Below are positions 48,814-54,802 of a stretch of 54,802 nucleotides of DNA, piece by piece; position 1 is the first letter of the stretch; each line of letters opens with the position of its first letter. The notes beneath the pieces are model-generated. The model was not told the DNA's origin and searched no databases. It was given only the letters and a program-made list of their open reading frames with translations. The stretch lies in the NCBI RefSeq assembly GCF_900243075.1, contig NZ_OEZH01000031.1, positions 1-54,802 of the forward strand. The letters are read 5' to 3'. The stretch comes from Clostridioides difficile. GTDB taxonomy: Bacteria; Bacillota; Clostridia; Peptostreptococcales; Peptostreptococcaceae. A program made the translations under genes and the position numbers.

Positions 48814-48876
48814 ATGTCGGAGTTATATAATGGTAACCAACAATTAAATAGTTGGAGACACATATATTCTGTATAA
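48814..48876 (+). CDS. Candidate 20-aa leader peptide in leader B
   Basis: The ORF starts with ATG seven bases after GAGGAG, an ideal ribosome site, and encodes MSELYNGNQQLNSWRHIYSV. Its stop lies within the structured part of the leader, before the TGTGTCT strand. A ribosome stalled or released here would change which hairpins form. The same peptide core occurs in copy A in another start frame. Confidence 0.5.
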   Translation: MSELYNGNQQLNSWRHIYSV

Positions 48877-48995
48877 TCAGAAATTTTAAGTGTATTTTTA
48901 ATACATTTAATTTGTGTGTCTTATTCTGCCTTTATAGATAACTGACATATGACAACAAATAGTATTTAAAATATATATTACTTTGTTAAATTATG

Positions 48996-49026
48996 GTGTA
49001 GTAGGCTTTAATCTGCTACACTTTTA
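48996..49026 (+). terminator. First hairpin/terminator of leader B
   Basis: GTGTAGTAG pairs with CTGCTACAC (one G-U pair) around an 8-base loop and TTTTATT follows. It corresponds to 41517-41549 in copy A. Confidence 0.6.
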
Positions 49027-49085
49027 TTAATTTTGTATAGTATTATTTTTATAACTATGTTGAAATAGAGAGCATTAACTTTTCT

Positions 49086-49164
49086 AGTCCACAGGAGTTT
49101 TCTGTTTTTGTGCTGTTAAATATAAGCACAAAAAAAGGCAGATATATACCTGTGGACTTTTTTT
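49086..49164 (+). terminator. Main terminator of leader B
   Basis: AGTCCACAGG (49086-49095) and CCTGTGGACT (49149-49158) form a perfect 10-bp stem, extended by an inner stem containing TTTTTGTGCT/AGCACAAAAA, and followed by seven T. The inner stem differs from copy A but still pairs. Confidence 0.85.
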
Positions 49165-49195
49165 ATATAAATTATGAAATATGGAGGTAGTTAAA

Positions 49196-50191
49196 ATGAG
49201 CATAATTGAACTTAATGAACTGACTAAATCTTATAGAAGATTTGAGAAAAAGGCAGGATTTATGGGGAGTGTAAAGTCTTTATTTAATAGGAAATATACA
49301 GAAAAAACAGCTATATCATCATTTGATTTAAAGATAGAAGAAGGAGAGTTTGTTGGATTAATAGGTCAAAATGGAGCTGGCAAAACTACTCTTATTAAGA
49401 TGTTAACTGGTATTATTGCACCGTCTTCTGGAGAAATATCTGTTATGGGTTATTACCCTAATAAATTAGAAAATAATTTTAAAAAACAATATGCTGTTGT
49501 TATGGGTCAAAAAAGTCAACTATTCTTTGAATTGACACCAGCAGATACGTTTCTTTTATTTAAAGAATTATATGATATATCTAATGAAGAATATAAAAAA
49601 AACTTGGATTACTTTATCGAATTATTTGAGGTATCTGACTATTTAAATGTTCAAGTTAGGACGCTTTCTTTAGGAGAAAGAATGAAAATGGAACTAATAG
49701 TAGCCCTTCTACATAATCCCAAAATATTATTTTTGGATGAACCAACTATAGGCTTAGATGCTATAGCCCAAAAACAAATTAGGTATTTCCTAAAAGAAGT
49801 AAATGAAACAAAAGGAACTACTATTATGCTTACTTCTCATTACATGGAAGATATTAAGAGTCTCTGTAGTAGAAGTATTGTTGTAGAAAATAGCCGTAAA
49901 ATATATGATGGTTCTACAGAGAAACTATTTAATCATTTTCAAAAATATAAAAAAATAACAGTTAGTTTTTCCAATGAAACTAACATTGTATTTCCAAAAG
50001 ATTGTAAAGTTGTTGAACAAACAAATCATAAGACATCAGTAATTGTGCCAAAAGAAAGAGGAAATGAAACGATTAAATGGATTTTTGATAAATATGATGT
50101 TAAAGATGTAATGATTGAAGAAGAAGATATAGGTAGTATTGTAGAGAGAATATATAAGAAAGGAAGTGATGAGTATTATGAGCAACTATAA
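49196..50191 (+). CDS. ABC-2 exporter ATPase (attenuator-controlled)
   Basis: A 331-aa ATPase of the type paired with ABC-2 permeases of the DUF990/ABC2_membrane_6 class. It has Walker A GQNGAGKTT (about residues 57-65), signature LSLGERMKMELIVALL (about 154), Walker B ILFLDEPTIGLD and switch His in TSHYMED. An extended C-terminal domain (about residues 240-331) is normal for this class. ATG 49196 is preferred because ATGGAGG at 49181 is its ribosome site. The gene starts 32 bases after the leader B terminator. Substrates of this class are poorly known; the leader suggests a drug or translation inhibitor. Confidence 0.87.
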   Translation: MSIIELNELTKSYRRFEKKAGFMGSVKSLFNRKYTEKTAISSFDLKIEEGEFVGLIGQNGAGKTTLIKMLTGIIAPSSGEISVMGYYPNKLENNFKKQYAVVMGQKSQLFFELTPADTFLLFKELYDISNEEYKKNLDYFIELFEVSDYLNVQVRTLSLGERMKMELIVALLHNPKILFLDEPTIGLDAIAQKQIRYFLKEVNETKGTTIMLTSHYMEDIKSLCSRSIVVENSRKIYDGSTEKLFNHFQKYKKITVSFSNETNIVFPKDCKVVEQTNHKTSVIVPKERGNETIKWIFDKYDVKDVMIEEEDIGSIVERIYKKGSDEYYEQL

Positions 50192-51032
50192 TGAAGCAAG
50201 TTCAAGTCCTTCAATGTTTTATAAATTTAAACAAAGTATTAGAAGATATTATGAAGTAGCCAAAATTAACTTCAAAGTGCAACTTATCTGGAGATTTGAT
50301 GTGGTGGTTAATGTGATGTTTACGATTGTAAAAATTTTGTTTGCTTATATTTTATGGAAAGCAATTTTTGGCGAAAATAAAATAGTCTCTGGTTTTACAT
50401 TTAACTCTATGTTGTCTTACTATATAATAAGCTCATTTTTAGCAGGTATTGATATGTCAAAGAGTACCAGTGAAGAGATATGTAATCGTGTAAAATTGGG
50501 CACATTTTCAAAGTACATGATTATTCCAATTAATGTTCAAAATTATTTTATTGCTAAAAATTTTGGAATGACATGTTTTTACTTTGTATTTAATATGATT
50601 TCTGCATTTGTATGGATTTTTATATTTAAAATAGATTTTGCCTTTACATCAAATCCAGTTCAAATATTAATTTCAATTTTGATGATTTTTCTAGGGCTTA
50701 TTTTTATGATGCAACTCCATTTCTTTATTGGGATTTTGTCATTTAAATTTCTTGAGATTAGTTTTTTTAGAATGATAATTGAAAATATTGTTGAATTCAT
50801 TACAGGAACAATGATACCACTTGTTCTTTTACCAGAAACTATAGTAACAGTTATGAAGGTATTTCCATTTTATTATACAACATATTTGCCATCTATGTTA
50901 TTAATAGGTAGAAACAGCAATGAGGCAATACAAGGATTAATTATTCTAGCATTATGGGTTTTATTCTTTTCTGTAATAAATAAAGTTATGTATAAAAGAA
51001 TGAGAACATTATTTGATGGGGTGGGGATATGA
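50178..51032 (+). CDS. ABC-2 exporter permease 1
   Basis: A 284-aa membrane protein with about six hydrophobic segments after a 40-residue cytoplasmic N-terminus. The segment ENIVEFITGTMIPLVLLP (about residues 204-221) is characteristic of the ABC2_membrane_6 family. ATG 50178 is the most likely start, 11 bases from AGGAAG; ATG 50169 is too near. It overlaps the ATPase gene by 14 bases and the second permease by four, so the three form one translationally coupled operon. Confidence 0.82.
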   Translation: MSNYNEASSSPSMFYKFKQSIRRYYEVAKINFKVQLIWRFDVVVNVMFTIVKILFAYILWKAIFGENKIVSGFTFNSMLSYYIISSFLAGIDMSKSTSEEICNRVKLGTFSKYMIIPINVQNYFIAKNFGMTCFYFVFNMISAFVWIFIFKIDFAFTSNPVQILISILMIFLGLIFMMQLHFFIGILSFKFLEISFFRMIIENIVEFITGTMIPLVLLPETIVTVMKVFPFYYTTYLPSMLLIGRNSNEAIQGLIILALWVLFFSVINKVMYKRMRTLFDGVGI

Positions 51033-51823
51033 TGAAAAAAAATTTGAAAATAATATTTATGTTATTAAAAATGAAATTATCAAAGATGATGGTATTTAGA
51101 TTTGATTTTTTTGGAGCATTTTTTGTAGATAGTTCATTATTTATATTACAACTGCTAATGTTTAATAGTATATATTCTTATGTAGACTCAATAGGGGGAT
51201 GGCAACAAGGAGAGATGTTAATATTTATAGGAACTTTCTCATTAATAAATGCGATAAATATGACGATTTTCTTTTTTGGTATTTATGATATTCCAAGAAA
51301 AATCCAAGAAGGAGAATTAGACTACTATATTACAAAACCATTAGACCCACTATTTAGGTTAACATTTGAAAATATTAATATTGGTTCATCACCATTAATT
51401 CTAGCAAGTATACTTATTGTTTTATATGGAATATCTGAGTTAAACTCAGAGATAACTTTAGTTATGATAATAATATATATTTTCATGGTGTTATTGATGA
51501 CATTACTTTTTTATGATGTATGTATCATACTTAGAACAGTTTCATTTTTTGTTATATCATCTTCTGCGATAATGAGATTAGAAGATAATTTATTGCCAAT
51601 GAACATGAAAATTCCTGGTGTAATATATGAAGGTGTTTTTAAAGTATTATTCTATTTAATCTTACCATATGGAATTATGTCGACAATTCCGACTCAAATT
51701 TTGGCTGGGACAATAACAATTAATGGATTAATATACTCAATTTTAATTGTATTTTTGTTTACATTGTTTATGTGGAGATTTTGGAAGTTAGGCATGAGAT
51801 ATTATAAAAGTGCAAGTAGTTAA
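51029..51823 (+). CDS. ABC-2 exporter permease 2
   Basis: A 264-aa membrane protein with about six hydrophobic segments, starting within the ATGA overlap with permease 1. It contains the family's IQEGELDYYITKPLDPLFRL segment (about residues 91-110) and complements permease 1 to form a heterodimer. It ends the operon; 51824-52050 holds no further gene or clear terminator. Confidence 0.82.
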   Translation: MMKKNLKIIFMLLKMKLSKMMVFRFDFFGAFFVDSSLFILQLLMFNSIYSYVDSIGGWQQGEMLIFIGTFSLINAINMTIFFFGIYDIPRKIQEGELDYYITKPLDPLFRLTFENINIGSSPLILASILIVLYGISELNSEITLVMIIIYIFMVLLMTLLFYDVCIILRTVSFFVISSSAIMRLEDNLLPMNMKIPGVIYEGVFKVLFYLILPYGIMSTIPTQILAGTITINGLIYSILIVFLFTLFMWRFWKLGMRYYKSASS

Positions 51824-52050
51824 TAAATTGATGAAAATAGACAATGTATAATTATATATAAATATGTTTCATATGACACTAAACTATGTAAACAAGTATT
51901 TGCACTAAGGGCACTGAAAGCTATAAAATGATTAAAGTAAGGATTTAAAATTTATTTTAGTAGAAATATAATTGTGTAAAAAAAGCAAGATTAATTAAAA
52001 CTATATCCAAATAATTAGATATAATTTTTATGCGGAAGGGAGGTCTGTAA

Positions 52051-52116
52051 ATGTCTAATTGTTTGGAATATATTTTAAATATAATTAATGTACAGAAAAA
52101 TAAACAAAATGAGTGA
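52051..52116 (+). CDS. 21-aa leader ORF coupled to the MATE gene
   Basis: ATG 52051 follows an excellent ribosome site (AAGGGAGG, 7 bases) and encodes MSNCLEYILNIINVQKNKQN plus Glu before TGA at 52114-52116. The MATE start codon ATG 52109 lies inside its last codons as ATGAGTGA. The MATE gene has no ribosome site of its own, so ribosomes finishing this ORF would reinitiate there. Confidence 0.6.
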   Translation: MSNCLEYILNIINVQKNKQNE

Positions 52117-53488
52117 TATATATTATTCAGAAAATTGTAAACAAGACAATATTTATGAGCAAGATAATTTACTGGCACAAAGGTTTAATTTGTTTTCTCT
52201 GTTAAAGTTTGCATTTCCTACTATTTTTATGATGATTTTTATGGGGTTGTATACAATCGTAGATACTATATTTGTATCAAGATTTATTAATACAAATGCT
52301 CTATCAGCGATTAATATTGTATGTCCAATTATTAATCTTATAGTTGGACTTGGAACTATGCTTGCCACTGGAGGAAGTGCTATTGTAGCACGTAAGATGG
52401 GAAATGGTGACATTGAGGAAGCAAATAAAGCTTTTTCTTTAATCGTATTATCAGGAGTTGTAATTGGGGTAATAATTACTGGTATGGGTGTTGCATTTAT
52501 GGATACTATCATTATATTGCTAGGAGCAAGTGATGTTTTAATTAAATATTGCCGTTCATATCTTTTTATTATCTTGATTTTTGCTTCTGCGAATATACTA
52601 CAAGTATTATTTCAATGTCTATTTGTAACAGCTGGAAAGCCTCAATTTGGATTATGGCTAGTGTTAGGTGCAGGGTGTGCTAATATAATTCTTGACTATG
52701 TGTTCATTGTTCTGTTACAAATGGGTATTAGTGGAGCAGCACTTGCAACTGGAATAGGATATCTAATTCCTACTATTTCAGGTATAGTTTTCTTTTCAAA
52801 AAATAAAGGAGTGCTTAAGTTTTGTATACCTAAGCTAGATAAAAAAATATTATTTGAAGCTTGTTTTAATGGTTCGTCTGAAATGGTAGGTCAACTATCA
52901 ACAGCAATTACTACTTTTTTATTTAATACTATGATGATGAAGTTGATTGGTGAAGACGGAGTTGCAGCTATTACAATAATTATTTATTCACAATTTCTTT
53001 TAACTTCACTTTATATAGGTTTCTCAATGGGAGTTGCACCAATAATAAGCTATAATTATGGAAGTGAAAATAATACTCAGTTAAAGTATGTTTTTAAAAT
53101 TTGTATATTATTTATTTCAGTAGCATCTTTATTGGTATTTATTTTTTCTATATCATGTTCACCAATCATTGTAGAGATTTTTTCTCAAAGAGGAAGTCAA
53201 GTTTATGAAATTGCAAGGTCTGGATTTTATATATTTTCTTTTAGTTTTATTTTTTGTGGATATAATATTTTTACCTCATCTATGTTTACAGCATTGTCAA
53301 ACGGCAAGGTATCTGCGATATTATCTTTTCTACGTACATTTGGATTTATAACTATAGCTTTGTTGATATTGCCAAATATATTGAATATAAATGGGATATG
53401 GTTAGCAGTACCAAGTGCTGAGGTTTTAACCTTATTTTTAACCGTTTTTTATATATGTAAGTATAAGAATAGATATAATTATATGTAG
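52109..53488 (+). CDS. MATE family multidrug efflux transporter
   Basis: A 459-aa, 12-segment membrane protein of the MATE family (MepA-like branch). Motifs include the TM1 LKFAFPTIFMMIFMGLYTIV and VDTIFVSRF, GTMLATGGSAIVARKMGNG (about residues 80-98) and the repeat-half FSMGVAPIISYNYGS (about 310-325). Family members export cationic drugs using Na+ or H+. In-frame starts exist at 52088 and 52109; 52109 is preferred because it overlaps the stop of the upstream leader ORF. Arg codons CGT are used alongside AGA. Confidence 0.87.
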   Translation: MSDIYYSENCKQDNIYEQDNLLAQRFNLFSLLKFAFPTIFMMIFMGLYTIVDTIFVSRFINTNALSAINIVCPIINLIVGLGTMLATGGSAIVARKMGNGDIEEANKAFSLIVLSGVVIGVIITGMGVAFMDTIIILLGASDVLIKYCRSYLFIILIFASANILQVLFQCLFVTAGKPQFGLWLVLGAGCANIILDYVFIVLLQMGISGAALATGIGYLIPTISGIVFFSKNKGVLKFCIPKLDKKILFEACFNGSSEMVGQLSTAITTFLFNTMMMKLIGEDGVAAITIIIYSQFLLTSLYIGFSMGVAPIISYNYGSENNTQLKYVFKICILFISVASLLVFIFSISCSPIIVEIFSQRGSQVYEIARSGFYIFSFSFIFCGYNIFTSSMFTALSNGKVSAILSFLRTFGFITIALLILPNILNINGIWLAVPSAEVLTLFLTVFYICKYKNRYNYM

Positions 53489-53620
53489 CTATTAAATAAA
53501 TAGTTAGATAGATATTTTATGTTTTAATAAGTAATTTAATAAGTAATAAATTATATACTATTGAAAATTAAAATTATAAATTGATATAAAGAAGTAATAA
53601 AAAATAACATATAAAAATTT

Positions 53621-53700
53621 AAAAGGGAGTTGAACTTAAAGTTTGATTAGAAAAAAATTAATTTTAAGATAACTCCTTTTATTTTATTATTGTATGAATC
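53621..53700 (+). terminator. Long-stem terminator after the MATE gene
   Basis: AAAAGGGAGTT and AACTCCTTTT, with the inner AACTTAAA/TTTAAG, form an interrupted stem followed by ATTTTATT. The remaining bases up to 53938 are AT-rich and show no gene. Confidence 0.65.
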
Positions 53701-53938
53701 TGTATCTGTAAGTGTATTAGTCTAATATTATAAACTTTGAATGAAATTAATTTTCTATAGGTTTTAATGTATTATATACTTTATTTTAAAGAAACTTATT
53801 TTAATTTTCTTAGTGATTGAATTTGTCTATTAGAGATGTTACTATTAGTAATATAAAAAGAAGATTAGATAATATAAAAAACAAGATAGTGATACTGCGA
53901 GATTAGAATATAATAAATTTTTACGGAGAGATTTCAAT

Positions 53939-54652
53939 ATGGACACATATTTTAATAAAAAAATATTACTTGTTGATGATGAAAAAGATATAATAGATTT
54001 AATTGAAGAAGTGCTTATAAATGATGGTTTTAAAAACATTATTAAAGCTTATAATGGTTTAGATGCTATTTCCTTATGTAAGACAGAATGTCCAGATGTG
54101 GTTATCCTTGATATAATGTTACCAGATGTAGATGGTATAGAAGTGTGTAAAAAAATTCGAGAGTTTTCATATTGTTCTATTCTTTTTCTCTCATCAAAAG
54201 ATGATGATATTGACAAAATACTTGGTCTTAGTAGTGGTGGAGATGACTATATAACAAAGCCATTTAGTCCAAGAGAAATTGTTTTTCGAGTTAAAGCTCA
54301 ATTACGTAGACAACAGTACCAAAGCATTGTACCATCAGATAATGCAGTTATTAAGATAGGAGATATTACTATTGATATAGAGGGAAACCGTGTGTATAAA
54401 GATAGAAATGAAATTGAGTTAACTGGAAGGGAATATCACCTTTTAAGTTACATGGCTCAAAATGTAAATAAAATCATAGGAAAAGAAAGACTCTATGAAC
54501 AAGTATGGGGAGTATACAGCAGTATTTGTGATAATACTATTATGGTGCATATACGACATATAAGAGAAAAAATTGAAGATAATCCCTCAAATCCTAAAAT
54601 ACTTATAACAATTAAGGGTCTAGGTTATAAGCTTGTGAATAGAGTTGATTAG
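53939..54652 (+). CDS. OmpR-family response regulator (orphan)
   Basis: A 237-aa two-component regulator. The receiver domain has the acidic pair DDEKD (about residues 14-18), the phospho-acceptor Asp in VVILDIMLPDVDG (about 58), Ser/Thr in FLSSKDDD and Lys in YITKPFSP. The C-terminal winged helix (about residues 140-237) has ELTGREYHLLSYM and the recognition region DNTIMVHIRHIREKIE. CGGAGAG precedes the ATG. No histidine kinase follows; 22 bases after its stop an insertion-sequence-like end begins, so a kinase gene may have been displaced or lost. Confidence 0.9.
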   Translation: MDTYFNKKILLVDDEKDIIDLIEEVLINDGFKNIIKAYNGLDAISLCKTECPDVVILDIMLPDVDGIEVCKKIREFSYCSILFLSSKDDDIDKILGLSSGGDDYITKPFSPREIVFRVKAQLRRQQYQSIVPSDNAVIKIGDITIDIEGNRVYKDRNEIELTGREYHLLSYMAQNVNKIIGKERLYEQVWGVYSSICDNTIMVHIRHIREKIEDNPSNPKILITIKGLGYKLVNRVD

Positions 54653-54673
54653 AATATATTTTAATATTAATGT

Positions 54674-54702
54674 GGGTGTCTTAAAATGAAATTTTTAGTT
54701 CA
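54674..54702 (+). repeat. Copy of the 16.3-kb repeat end (IS-like terminal inverted repeat)
   Basis: This 29-base segment GGGTGTCTTAAAATGAA and onward matches the minus strand of 16334-16362 with two differences. It is probably the left terminal inverted repeat of an insertion sequence that runs out of the window. Confidence 0.6.
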
Positions 54703-54718
54703 GGGGGGTCTTTAAAAT

Positions 54719-54802
54719 AAAGTGTGTATTCTTCTAAAAAGTGGTGATAATTAAAATATTAAATATCACTATATAAAGGAAGGTGCACACTTTTTATGTT
54801 TA
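54719..54802 (+). mobile_element. Probable left part of an insertion sequence with truncated first gene
   Basis: AAAGTGTG (54719-54726) and CACACTTT (54786-54793) form a hairpin with an inner GTGATA/TATCAC stem. AAAGGAAGG precedes an ATG at 54796, which would be the start of a gene cut by the window end. With the repeat at 54674 this looks like an IS left end and a transposase start; the family cannot be assigned from two codons. Confidence 0.4.

Larger units (their letters stand above)
48787..49195 (+). promoter_or_regulatory. Long structured leader, copy B (putative transcription attenuator)
   Basis: This leader of about 410 bases is the second copy of the cassette at 41303-41724. The landmarks are in the same order: leader ORF, stem AGACACA (48856-48862) with TGTGTCT (48915-48921), TCTGCCTTT (48925-48933), first hairpin (48996-49026), main terminator (49086-49164) and a GGAGG just before the start codon. 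The antiterminator-type complement AAAGGCAGA is at 49134-49142. Where copy A has a G-U pair in the AGACRCA stem, this copy has A-U, so the stem is kept. It controls the three-gene ABC exporter. Confidence 0.75.

Overview
The window is AT-rich, uses AGA almost exclusively for arginine in its core genes, and has strong GGAGG ribosome sites. With [FeFe] hydrogenase genes and the order uvrBA - uvrC-hprK - hydCBA - cls - FNT - murB-PHP-rapZ-yvcK-nudix-whiA-dnaE-pfkA-pyk-rumA, this points to an anaerobic clostridium, most likely Clostridioides difficile or a close Peptostreptococcaceae relative. The species is an inference from gene order and sequence style; no search was run.

Layout. 1-410: the last bases of a 23S rRNA, a 5S rRNA and the terminator of the rRNA operon. 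698-6183: a carbohydrate/glycerophosphodiester-type ABC importer (ATPase, two permeases, lipoprotein) followed by a cytoplasmic type I phosphodiesterase. 6298-14190: nucleotide excision repair, with uvrB-uvrA behind a LexA box, then uvrC overlapping hprK by one base. 14401-16197: a membrane-anchored MutS-like ATPase. 16248-16362: a small inverted-repeat element. 16400-20604 (minus strand): a three-subunit NADH-linked [FeFe] hydrogenase. 20922-23491: divergent cardiolipin synthase and formate/nitrite-type channel. 23764-39782: the murB to rumA backbone block.

Within that block dnaE is interrupted by a complete 2.68 kb group II intron (30220-32903) carrying its own reverse transcriptase/maturase with an HNH domain. 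The intron sits next to the catalytic Asp residues of the replicative polymerase. Exact removal restores the reading frame, so DNA replication should depend on splicing.

From 39783 to the end the content is accessory: CGN arginine codons appear, pseudogene debris is visible, and genes are bracketed by hairpins. It holds a decayed minus-strand unit with a c-di-GMP-I riboswitch, a 58-aa ORF and remnants that look like a sigma/anti-sigma pair. It also holds an RNHCP-RsgA cassette, a coiled-coil protein, a secreted transglutaminase-like protein, a peptide-immunity-type ABC transporter, a diguanylate cyclase, an ABC-2 exporter, a MATE pump behind a leader ORF, and an orphan OmpR-family regulator. 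The window ends in what looks like the left end of an insertion sequence.

The most unusual regulatory feature is a roughly 450-nt cassette present twice (41268-41724 and 48753-49195). Each copy has a near-consensus promoter, a short ORF in the leader, two successive hairpin/terminator structures and a conserved alternative pairing. One copy drives ribosome-assembly-type genes (RNHCP-RsgA) and the other an ABC exporter. It looks like a transcription attenuator shared by two unrelated operons, possibly sensing translation stress.
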